Shown here in pieces: positions 54,808 through 64,000 of a stretch of 64,000 nucleotides of DNA. Each line of letters opens with the position of its first letter. Positions within the stretch are counted from its first letter, which is position 1. The position numbers and the translations under genes are program-made. The notes below the pieces were generated by a model, which ran no database searches, was not told where the DNA came from, and saw nothing but the letters and a program-made list of their open reading frames with translations. The stretch is from contig JAVFKD010000004.1 in the NCBI GenBank assembly GCA_036429605.1, positions 4,588,001-4,652,000 on the forward strand, read 5' to 3'. The stretch is from Cladobotryum mycophilum. Its lineage: Eukaryota; Ascomycota; Sordariomycetes; Hypocreales; Hypocreaceae.

Positions 54808-56604
54808 ATGGACCATTTATCGCTACCTATCGATGACTTTGCCCAGTCTCCTTTCGAAATACCATTTCTTTGTAATGATCGCTTTTGCTATGACGGCAAC
54901 GGCTTCCTTACGTATCCGGCCCGGATTGGCCTGGATCTTGACCAGATCATAGAACAAGGTCTAGTTGACCCTGATACACTGGCACCAGCCCTGCAGGCAT
55001 GGCTATGGTTCGGGCTTCTGGGGGAAATTCTCAGTATCGGAACCAGAACTCATGTCTCCCAGCGAGTTGCAACCTACAAGGCCTTCATAAGTGAAAAGCC
55101 GAACGGCGCCAGCGTCATTTGTACGTCTCATCTACGCCAGTACATCAACCAAGTTGGACAGACGAACAAATCACTACGCCAAGATGGATTCTATAGCGAG
55201 AGATATCATGCTTCCCTAGAGATGGCAACGGCGGCGGTTAAGCGCCTATCTTCTAGCAACATGTGCCTGAAACAGCTTGAAGCCACCACTCGATCATCCC
55301 AGCCTCCAGTCCTGCTACGGATCATTCTCTCTATACAGGTCTTGGTCGAAACGCTTTATGCAGCCAAGGCTGTATTGGTTCCAGGAAATGGAGATTCGCT
55401 CTTCCGATCAGAACTCGAGTGCTCCGGTCTGGAAATAGTAAGAAGGCTTCTGCTTAACTCGGGCTGGTGCAAGTACGAGATCCAGAGGCTTCCCAGCTCC
55501 ATACGCTTGCGATACTACCTTAGCTTCCTGCGTCCGAGCGATTTCACGGAGGGCCACAGTGACCATTCGTCTTGCACCGAGAGTGCTTGTTCTCAAATAG
55601 AGCTTGACAAGCAAAGGATCTACCCCAAGCACGCGACAAATGGCTGCTGGTGTGCAATGGTGACGCTCGAAGACCATCCCATATCCCAAATTGTCCAGGC
55701 AGGAAGCGTACCGATAGTGACATTCGCTCAGACCGATGGGACAACGCGAAAGCTCAAGATATTGGAGACAAGATTGGATCAGAAGACGAAGACGGTGAAT
55801 TTCGTTGCAATAAGCCATGTACGACGCGCTGGACTCGGTAATGCCGATGCTCACTCCCTGCCGTACTGTCGACTTGCCCTGATCCAAGAGCTCGCCAACC
55901 AGCTTCACAACTCTTTAAGCAGCGTCCAACAGCCTCACGGCATGAGCTCCACGCCATTTTGGTTGGACACCCTGTGTGTACCCTCCGATAGCCGCGTCCA
56001 CGGAGCTTCTCTCGGGAATATCCGCCAGGTATTCAAAGACGCGTCGCATGTCCTCGTCCTCGATCAGACTCTCAGCTCCCACGCCATTGGCTCTTCCGAA
56101 GATGCGTTGATACGCATTCGCTACTCGCTGTGGAAGCAGCGACTTTGGACACTGCAAGAGGGTTTTGTAACTTCTCCCTCGAGGCTCATGTTTCGCTTCG
56201 CCAACACTACTGTTTCGCTTCTTTCTCTGATCGATTCTTTCGAAGCAACTGTCCCTTTTCCGCTTATAAGTTGCCACCAGTTCATCGGCTTCCAAGTACT
56301 TCCATTCTTGCACCACGTGCTTGAGCTGCTAAACGACGACGTACGAGCAATGACGAAGATGCCCAGAGGCCTGACGCGCGGCCTCGACAAGATAAAACTG
56401 CGTGGCATTTTGCGCTTAGGATATCTAACATATGAGCATTATCAGTACTTTCGAGAGGATTGGGAGACAGAGCAGATAGCGAGGATCCTCCCACTGTTGG
56501 GTGATTTGTACTTGGACTCTGCTGGTTTGCCGGTACGAGAGGGCTGGCGCTCCGAAAAACAAGTTGCAGCTGACTTGAAGAGACTAAACGATGTCGAGAT
56601 ATGA
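54808..56604 (+). CDS. HET domain-like (heterokaryon incompatibility) protein
   Basis: The protein has 598 aa and one exon. The first 330 residues are a helical region with no recognised domain. From about 335 a divergent HET domain follows: VNFVAISHVRRAGLGN, STPFWLDTLCVPSD, NIRQVFKDASHVLVLDQTL and SLWKQRLWTLQEG, in the order and spacing of the family. HET domains act in fungal non-self recognition and cell death. Many copies in filamentous ascomycetes have no assigned allele or partner. No adjacent HeLo, NACHT or SesB-like partner gene is seen. Confidence 0.8.
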   Translation: MDHLSLPIDDFAQSPFEIPFLCNDRFCYDGNGFLTYPARIGLDLDQIIEQGLVDPDTLAPALQAWLWFGLLGEILSIGTRTHVSQRVATYKAFISEKPNGASVICTSHLRQYINQVGQTNKSLRQDGFYSERYHASLEMATAAVKRLSSSNMCLKQLEATTRSSQPPVLLRIILSIQVLVETLYAAKAVLVPGNGDSLFRSELECSGLEIVRRLLLNSGWCKYEIQRLPSSIRLRYYLSFLRPSDFTEGHSDHSSCTESACSQIELDKQRIYPKHATNGCWCAMVTLEDHPISQIVQAGSVPIVTFAQTDGTTRKLKILETRLDQKTKTVNFVAISHVRRAGLGNADAHSLPYCRLALIQELANQLHNSLSSVQQPHGMSSTPFWLDTLCVPSDSRVHGASLGNIRQVFKDASHVLVLDQTLSSHAIGSSEDALIRIRYSLWKQRLWTLQEGFVTSPSRLMFRFANTTVSLLSLIDSFEATVPFPLISCHQFIGFQVLPFLHHVLELLNDDVRAMTKMPRGLTRGLDKIKLRGILRLGYLTYEHYQYFREDWETEQIARILPLLGDLYLDSAGLPVREGWRSEKQVAADLKRLNDVEI

Positions 56605-56862
56605 AGCTCATTATATTGATATTTAGGGAGAAACTACATCATAGATTAAGACAACAGTCATGAAAGAAAGCATCATTGAAGATGCGCCACAAGCTAGTGT
56701 GTATGTACAGAGGAATTTTTCCTCGCAGCCTGGATATAGGTATACTCGCTGAGCGTAAACTGGTATTATATATACAATAAGACTCTCGTAAAACACTGGC
56801 CGATAAATATACTCACGGCCAATGAACAAGTCCCGTCTTCTCATTCCTCTCTCTCTCTCTCT

Positions 56863-57936
56863 TTACGCAGTCACCATCTTCATATAATCCACCGCCGGCT
56901 GCGGCTGGCTAAAGCTGGTAAACTCTCCATACGCCGCCCTCCAGCTCTTAGCGTACGTCTCCTGCAGGCGCTCCGCATCGGACCGAGTAATTTGCAGCTT
57001 GGGCACGGAGTTGGGGCGGAGGATCTGGGTCATGATCTGGGCCCACTTCCAAGGCTGGGCCGTCTCGCCGGGCTCGCTGTTGAAGTACTCCCAGCCCATG
57101 ATGCCGCCAATCTGGCCGTACTTCTTGCGGAGGGCGATGATGGTGGCATTGAGTTGGCTGTAGGGGATGTAACCGTATCCGTTGTTGGGCGAGGTGAGCT
57201 GGCCGGCGACAATGTCGGCGGGCTTCCAGCCGCTGGAGATGATGCGGTTGTAGTCAGACGTGCTCGCCATGCTACCAAAGCCGCTGTAGAACTGTGCGTT
57301 GTAAAAGGCAATGGCGCTGCCGTTCTGCGCCTCGAGGGTCGTGTAGTTGAAGCCGCTCAGGCCGCCGCCGCCAGCGAGCTCTGATGCGACGGGAGCCAAG
57401 GTGATGAGGAAGTCTGAGCCAAAGTCGGCGTACAGGCGGCTCACCAGGCGGGAAATACCGCCCTGGCTCATGCGCTGCTCGACATCCAGGTCCATGCCCT
57501 GCAGCTGGAAGTTGACGATGACGTCCCTGAGCTGGCCGTAATAATGCTCGAACGTGTCGGTAGGGCCATCGAGGGTGGTGTAGTCGAAGGAGCCCGCCGC
57601 CGCACCGCCAACCATACCCATGATCTTGACGCCGGCAGCCTTCAACACGGCCGCCTCTTCCCACAGGGTTTCAAATCTTTGATTGTCAGGTGGGTAGTCG
57701 TTCAGGTGGATGACCGAGTCTTTGTTGATGTGGAGAGAGCAGACGATCAAGTGCGTCAAGGCAATGCCCTTCTCGTTGATAAGAGGCAACATGGAGATGG
57801 GCTCTCCGGCCTGTGTATGAGTCGTCTGGAAGTAGACAATCAGTCTGGGGAGATCAGTTTGCTCTGCCTTGGGCAAGGGATTGGCCAGCGACAAAGCCGC
57901 CAGCAAGGGCGTGACGAGCAGCAAAGGTGACCACAT
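56863..57936 (-). CDS. Secreted GH18 endo-beta-N-acetylglucosaminidase (Endo T-like)
   Basis: The protein has 357 aa, one exon and a signal peptide (about 1-18), then a short pro-like stretch. The GH18 catalytic motif is FQLQGMDLDVEQ, with Asp149, Asp151 and the acid/base Glu153. The substrate-assisted chemistry of this family needs the two Asp and the Glu. The regions DLPRLIVYFQTTH, ISMLPLI, HYYGQLRD, FYSGFGSMASTSDY and GGIMGWEYFNS match Endo T of Trichoderma reesei, which cleaves the chitobiose core of high-mannose N-glycans. No carbohydrate-binding module is present. The C-terminal region may be processed, as in Endo T. It is a single-domain enzyme and unlikely to be a true chitinase. Confidence 0.92.
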   Translation of the reverse strand: MWSPLLLVTPLLAALSLANPLPKAEQTDLPRLIVYFQTTHTQAGEPISMLPLINEKGIALTHLIVCSLHINKDSVIHLNDYPPDNQRFETLWEEAAVLKAAGVKIMGMVGGAAAGSFDYTTLDGPTDTFEHYYGQLRDVIVNFQLQGMDLDVEQRMSQGGISRLVSRLYADFGSDFLITLAPVASELAGGGGLSGFNYTTLEAQNGSAIAFYNAQFYSGFGSMASTSDYNRIISSGWKPADIVAGQLTSPNNGYGYIPYSQLNATIIALRKKYGQIGGIMGWEYFNSEPGETAQPWKWAQIMTQILRPNSVPKLQITRSDAERLQETYAKSWRAAYGEFTSFSQPQPAVDYMKMVTA

Positions 57937-60900
57937 GTTTGAACGTCTCGGTCAGGGAGAAGAAGAGGAAGAAGAAAATGTCCAGAGGAAAAGCCCGTTG
58001 AGACCGCAATCTCTCTCGAGCTGGTGAGCGGGCCGCTCCTTTTTAAGGTCAACACACAACACGCACACACACATACAGGCGCCAAGCCGGCCTCGTGGCG
58101 CCCCATATACTAAGGAGACGGTATAATGAACACACGCACACACAGACTAGGTCGCGGGCGCCGTCAGGTAACATCGTTCTCCATATTTATGGAATTAAAG
58201 ATCTCGAAAGATGCCGCTTGTGGTCCTAGTCAAGGCAGAAACCTACTCTATTTGGAAGGGGGGTTTTTGTCCATGTGCCCCCGTCCCCCATTTCGAAAAT
58301 GCGACCTTCCCGGCCGGCCAGGTGGGTTTTCTTTTATCTGCTGCTCGGTGGCCCCGAGGAGGGGGGGGAGAAAGATGCTAGAAAGAAAAACTTGCTGGCC
58401 TTCCTGATCACGCAAAGCTTCGGCGGATTTCCAACATTATCCGCATTATCAATGCATTTCTGGATAATAAGTAAACGGATGATAAAGAAATCAGATGAGA
58501 CCCCCTCCCATAGGCAGCAGTCTTGTGTGTTGTGTGTGTGTGTGTTTACCCGACCCGACCAGGTCACATCACCCTCCAGATGAGAAAGCGGAATGGTGGT
58601 GGCTATTGAGTTTAGAACCCGGAGATCAAAAACACGCCTCTTTCGTCGTGAAGGCTGCCCTGATCGGCTGCTCCAAATGTTGACTAGGGAGCGCTTGTTG
58701 GGACTGAGACAGGCTGACAGGATATCATAGGTATCGTTGCCCCGAGCTTAATGGTCGTCCGTTCCAGCTCCACGGGACAAAGTGCCCATCTCTCTTCCAA
58801 AATGACCCAGCATTTTTTGCTTTGCTTGTGTGCATCATGCCCCAATTAGGTTACCCGCAAAAGCAACGCCTCATCGGTAGACTCCGACATGGGTTTCCCT
58901 CTCCCTCCCCTACGCATCATGCGTATGTTATCAACCTTGTTTTTGTCCCATCAGTATCTGATTTTGCTAATCCTCTTCCTTTCATACCTTCTAAGTTGAG
59001 CCAATAGCACCGCGTGCGACGCTGTATGTATGATCCATAAGCATCTAGAACCTCAATGCCAAGCCCATCACCCCTTGATAGCTTCCACTCGGCTAAAAAA
59101 GAAGAGCAAGTGGACAAAAAGAACATCCCCTCTAGGCTCTCCCCTCCCCTCCATCCCTTCTGCTTGCTTCTTCCCAGAGAGGTAATTTGAAGAAGCCGAG
59201 CGGGAGCACGGGAGGGGAAGCACGGTCACTGATCTGCAAGGGGTTAGTGCATCATTTAAAGGTCCTTGCATGGGCTTGCAGCCTCGACAGGGATGTTTGT
59301 TCAATGCTTGTCCGCGTGTCCTGTCCTGTTTTCTTGAACAATAGCAGCACGTACCTGTAATTGGTTGTAAAAAAGCAGATTTGTTTGCTCTTAAGATCGA
59401 CGCCCCTTTTTCATCTGAATTATTGATCCTATTATTGGGAGCATGGACTGATCAGAACTGGTTGTCCATAGCAGCTATTGCTATTGTCATTCTGCTATTA
59501 AACAGAGGATTTTTCAACCATCAATGTTGTTGCTCGGCTCAACTGAACCATCCTGCTCATGAAATGTCTCACTGGCACAGGGGGAGTTACCCCATGATCC
59601 CCCATGCCCTCCCATGCCTTGTGCAGCCGCTTTCACAAAATTCTACATTGAAATGCTTGTCTCAGGCGCCATCATTCTTTCTATTGATGACACCTTGAAG
59701 ATGAATGAAGGACGTAATCGAAGGAGGGGTCGATGCACGGCACGGAGATAGAGTTCTTGTTCTCCCTCTCCCCCTGGCAAATTCCGGGCGGTTAAGATGC
59801 CTCCCGTTGGTCGAGTCAGCTGGTGCAGTGATAACCAAGCGGGCAATAAGAAGGAAGCAGACAAGCGGAGACTCTCGAAGCTAATCCATGCAATGTGGGA
59901 ATTTGTGGGCAAACCCGTTTTTTTTTCTCCAACAGACTCGCACCACCATGCCGAGATATTTCCTCCCCAAAGTCCCAACAGAGTCGTCGCTCTTCAACCT
60001 CGTCCCCATCTCAGTCTCAGCAATGTGCGTGCGTGCTAGTACTTGTACCAAACCCATCGGTTTCAAATCGATCAAGGGAACAAAATTCCAGACATCTTCA
60101 CCGAAGCTGACAACCACGTTTCCTGTCCCACATGGCAGTGCCCGACATGCAGCCCGCCTGCATGACGCGCTTCTCCGCAGTCCAGGAACAGGACGGGAAT
60201 CACCGGCTAGCCCAGGCACCACCCAGTCAGTCTGACTGGGGAAATCCCGTGGTTGATCCTCTCGAGCAGCAGTCAAGAGAGCCAAGACGCGCGGGGGTGA
60301 AGATGCAACATGTAGACTAGGAGGCAATTGCGGTGACGGCTAGCCATCAAACCATGGATTTCTTTTTCCTCACAATTCATCCAACGTAAGTTTGGTCGTG
60401 TCAAGCATGACAAATACGCCGAATATACGGAGTAGAATAGAATTATATCCAGGACTAACTACATCAATCTCTTACCTGTTATGGACAAACCCCCTAGGAC
60501 CCTCTCCCTATGAGGCCGATATTCACTCACACGACGGAGGGCTTGATATCAACTTGGTGTGCTATAAATTAAGCATAAGCAGGGGCTTCGGGTGCCTGGG
60601 CATACCCTGTGCAGGTGGCGTCAGCGGACTCCCATCACCAGACCTCCATGAATTCCTTCATCACCCTATATATCGCAGTGTCTATCTAAAATAAAGGTAG
60701 AATAAGAAACGGCATAAAAGAATTCCAATAAAAAGCTTAAAGGGTATCTAACCTATTAAGACAAAATTTTCTGCAACACCATATGATGCGTAAAGCTCCA
60801 TCGTCCATGCTACAAAGCCCATTCAACAGGCTAACAGGGTGAAAGACTAAGTGTGGTCAGGCAGTTTCCTCCGCCCAATACTGCACTCGTCATGAGCCAA

Positions 60901-61005
60901 GTTTCCTCGGCATGTCGACCAGAAAATGCTCTTCATCGTCTGTCCCGATACTCCGTCAGTGTCTACACATTCCAGCCAGTCAGTATTGCGACATCAAAGA
61001 CATAG
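57937..61005. other. Gene-free interval of 3.1 kb
   Basis: This is the longest stretch without a supported gene. It contains a short GT/CA repeat near 58529-58544 and scattered C/T-rich runs. Open frames on both strands lack family motifs, signal peptides and splice support. Confidence 0.5.
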
Positions 61006-64000
61006 TTAGGGAACAAACTGAATCAAGGGAATGCTAACCTGAAGCGTCATCGGAAATCCGCTGATCGTCACATTACAGTCCTGACCGAAATTGGCGTCAA
61101 TCCTCATCGGGATCGTGCTGGCAGAGTCGCTCTGCTGGAGAGACACCTCAAGCTTGAGTGGCTTGCCTTCTTCGTACTTTGGCAGCTGGTACTGTGAGCT
61201 TTTGACTGTGAAATGCTTCGTCCTTTCTCTCAGCCGCTTGAATGAGTCTCCAAAAGGCGAGAGACGACAGCAAATCCATCCCACGACGACAAACACGTCC
61301 TTGTTTTGTTTAATCGTCTGTAGCTCAAAGAAGTAGAGTGCTGCCATGTGCCTGGCAGCCAAAACTCCCAATGCATCTGCACCTATATCTGCCATGACGG
61401 GGGAGATGTCACTACAAGGTTTTTGGTAGTGAAAGTCGTAATTCTGCGCAAGTTCCTCCATGTCTTCAATTTCGTCAACGTCATCCATCGCCGGCTCAGA
61501 TTTCATACCAAACGAGGCATTAAGTCGATCACTCCGGTGTTGGACTCCTGGGGCTGCATTCTTCTGGAATTCCGCCCACGCCTCATGTCCATTCATCGTT
61601 TTAAGAAGAGTCGAGAATAAATCAGAAAGCCACGCCGGGAGCGACACAGTTTTGGGGTTCGCTGGAGGCGCCGTTCCCTGGCCACAACCAATGGATAAAA
61701 CCGTGTCAAATGTGACGTTGGCACCCCATATATCTTTGGCTTCTGTGATGGCTACGCCAACTGGATTGTTGTGCGACAAACCGCCGTCGAGGCAATGTAA
61801 GCCATCGTGCATCGTTGACTCAAAATACATGGGAGCGGCTGATGTGCAGCGTGCACTAAGGGTGTAATACTGTTAGCCGGTTACCTTGATCTAACGTGGA
61901 GAAGAAAACACGAGGTGGTGGTAACGTACGCAGCCCAAGTTTTGATGTTTGCGTCGAGGTATTTCTTTCCATCCCCCCATCGATAATTTGAAAGCAGAAG
62001 GGCATGACCATCCCTTGTCGTTGTCGTCACTGCAACCCGTGTAGTCCTCTTACTTGAGAACAGGGGCTCATCCCCAAACGTTGCCTTCAAGGCATTTTCC
62101 AGTGGCTGGGTCTCGTAGATGGAATCGACAAACATCCGTGCAATCCACCAAAAAGCTGGGTTTTTGGTCAAAGGCTTGCTTTTGAAAGCAGAGCCGCAAA
62201 GATTTTTGAATCGTCGCACACATTCGCTGGCACTGAAACCGTGGACACCCAAGCCCAACGCTGCCAATCCGCCTATTCCAGTTAGCGATGAGAACCACAA
62301 GAGAAATGAGCATTGTAGATGATTACGAACCAGCACTCGTTCCCACTATTAAGTCAAAAAAAGATCCAAATGGCATGTCTAAATCAAGCTCTTCCTCAAG
62401 TCGTCGAAGGATCGTAAGCTGTATGATGCCACGCACTCCGCCGCCATCCAACGATAGCAAGCGTACTCCACTAAGGTCCGGCTGATATGTCGCTTTGTAT
62501 GGCCACCCTGCCTCATGGTTTGATGTGCAGAGAACGCATTTCTTATGGAGGGCTATACCTGGATACTTCAGCTCATCCGGAGATTGGTCAAACTCTCGAA
62601 TACAGCCAAGGCATATAACATGACCACAAGGCAAAACAAACTCTGGCCGCCCGAAGAGGCATGCGTAACAAACGCTAGCTTTGTTTACAAGACGAGCTGT
62701 GGAGGAGGGTCCGAATTGTTGGTTAAAGATGCGCATCCACACTGGAGATGTTAATATTTTCCAGAAGGCTTGATCCGAGAAAGATTCCATACATTTAAGA
62801 TGCAACTCAGTTGCACAAGTTCGTCGTTCATTTCTGTTCGCATCCTTCTTGTTGATTTCTTTGAGCATCTCAATTACTTGATCCTTGATGATATCTAGAA
62901 ATCTGTCAACATTAAAGTGTCCACTGACAAAAAGCCCTGCGCAAATGAGAGAGCCGTCCTTAGTCTGATGGCCCTGTGCATGACCCGCCTTAGTGTTAAC
63001 ACACTTACGTCCCTCCTGGGGGTCTTTATAAGAGCATCGCATGGAATGACTGAGAAAGTGATCTACAGCCCGACGACAGATATCTTGGAGTTTGGTGTTA
63101 AACACAATCGACGGATGAAGGAGTTCTAAGTTCCGGTTAATCTCACCGTCCGCTGACAAAGGATACCAGGATGCAAACAGCACACTCACCGGAGCCTTCT
63201 GACTTCAGGGAATACCTCACGATGCAAGAGGCTATGACTTGCGCAGTCACCTTGAAGTTTGCTTCGACTCCTTCGTGCATGCAAAGACTTAGAAACTCTG
63301 CAAAGTGACCCTCTACCGTATCTGGCAAGGTGACCTGTTGACGGTATTGGTTAAAGTCAAATGCCTCATCTCTCCCTAATGCGAGGTGTTTGAATGCATA
63401 GTCGAATACAATGCTAAGCTGACGTGAATCAAATAAAGTCCATGTCTTGACTCGTTCAGTTTGAACGCGTTTGGCATCTGCGCGGATTCGACGGGCCAGT
63501 CGTTTGGTTTGTTGGATGATGTAGAAACTATTCCCAAGATGTCCGAATCCTTCCAAAGGGATATAGTGCACATGAACGGTTGAGAAGTTCCTGAGAAGGA
63601 GTTCTCTTAGGGTTTTGTCGCCATTCTGGTGATAATGTTAGCAAAATATTGACATGTCGGTGTTGGGAGGCCTGGATGATGCTTTGTTACCTTTTTTGCC
63701 AGGCTTGCCAATATACGATTCTCACTAATCTCCTGGTCAAGTGCGTCGAAGAAGGTCTTTGTGACAGCCTCTTCATCCTCAGATACCCATGCGTCATCTT
63801 CAACGGACGGGGCATTGAGAACAATAACCAGCGCTGGAAGGGCAGACTGGTTGACAGTGTTTTGTGCGCCAACTTGACTCCACTCCAACAGTCTTGTGGC
63901 CGAATCAGCCCAGGCCCTCTGATTTCTCGTGACCATGCAAACTACATCACTAAAGATGTAAAGAAAACGAGGGTAGATGGTTGCGACGGCGGTTTTCCGA
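61006..64000 (-). CDS. RING-like/patatin-like phospholipase multidomain protein, 5' end outside the window
   Basis: Five exons: 64000-63691 (open at the edge), 63625-63190, 63152-62331, 62272-61930 and 61855-61006, about 919 residues. Introns are 65, 37, 58 and 74 bp. The N-terminal part (IYPRFLYIFSDVVCMVTRNQR, then HVHYIPLEGFGHLGN) is conserved in fungal relatives and could be a degenerate NTPase fold. A RING-like zinc region follows (CYACLFGRPEFVLPCGHVICLGC ... KKCVLC). The patatin domain has the oxyanion motif LDGGGVRGI, the nucleophile elbow GTSAG and the catalytic Asp in LDGGLSHNN. The last 200 residues are unassigned. The Ser-Asp dyad is intact, so lipid acyl-hydrolase activity is likely. 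Patatin domains serve as effectors in fungal NLR proteins, but no NB-ARC is seen here. The 37-bp intron is unusually short. Confidence 0.87.

Noticed and set aside
59881..60327. 148-aa minus-strand open frame right of the GH18 gene
   Set aside because: It has no signal peptide, domain or splice context, and its composition is typical of a chance frame.

Overview
The window reads as nuclear DNA of a filamentous ascomycete, most likely a hypocrealean Sordariomycete. Genes carry 37-109 bp introns with GT(A/R)AG(T) donors and CTGAC-type branch sites. Families include a fungal Zn2Cys6 regulator, a HET-like protein, a highly reducing polyketide synthase, an Endo T-like GH18 enzyme, a GIT1-like permease, a PsiD-like decarboxylase and a fungal patatin. 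Gene density is moderate, with several gene-free stretches of 1-3 kb. One block of extreme A+T content (about 8836-9470) looks like a RIP-degraded repeat. The family profile, including an Rhs/TcC-like gene at the left edge, would suit an insect-associated or soil hypocrealean; that is an inference.

Left part (1-8.5 kb): the 3' end of an Rhs/YD-repeat (Tc toxin C-like) gene with one frame break, an intron-containing tRNA-Val(AAC), a secreted GH105 hydrolase, a Zn2Cys6 regulator and a convergent atypical SDR. Middle left (8.5-31 kb): the AT-rich block, a GIT1-like MFS permease (3 exons), a small Cys-rich protein, a kinase-like protein, a six-exon secreted Cys-rich protein, a short protein ending at a suspicious in-frame TAG, an APH-like kinase, a PsiD-like pyruvoyl decarboxylase, a secreted protein with a knottin-like tail and a poly-Ser small protein. 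Middle (32-41.5 kb): a Mutator-like (MULE) transposon with a Gln-rich 3' region, the essential branchpoint-binding protein BBP/SF1, a broken APH-like gene and an F-box gene. Right (41.7-64 kb): a 14-exon HR-PKS with the order KS-AT-DH-MT-ER-KR-ACP-R, a membrane protein, a HET-like protein, an Endo T-like GH18 and a RING/patatin multidomain protein running off the right edge.

Only weak functional groupings are visible. GH105 and the Zn2Cys6 gene are head-to-tail neighbours. The PKS has no obvious tailoring enzyme or cluster regulator within about 10 kb on either side. HET-like and patatin-type proteins, both families tied to fungal non-self recognition and cell death, share the right end.

The most important technical observation is that at least seven frame breaks sit on short homopolymers. 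Each is explained by a single missing base. In BBP, the PKS and the 53-kb membrane protein, adding the missing base or bases makes the whole spliced reading frame close exactly. Because BBP is essential, sequencing or assembly undercalling is the simplest explanation, and apparent pseudogenes in this window should be read with that in mind.
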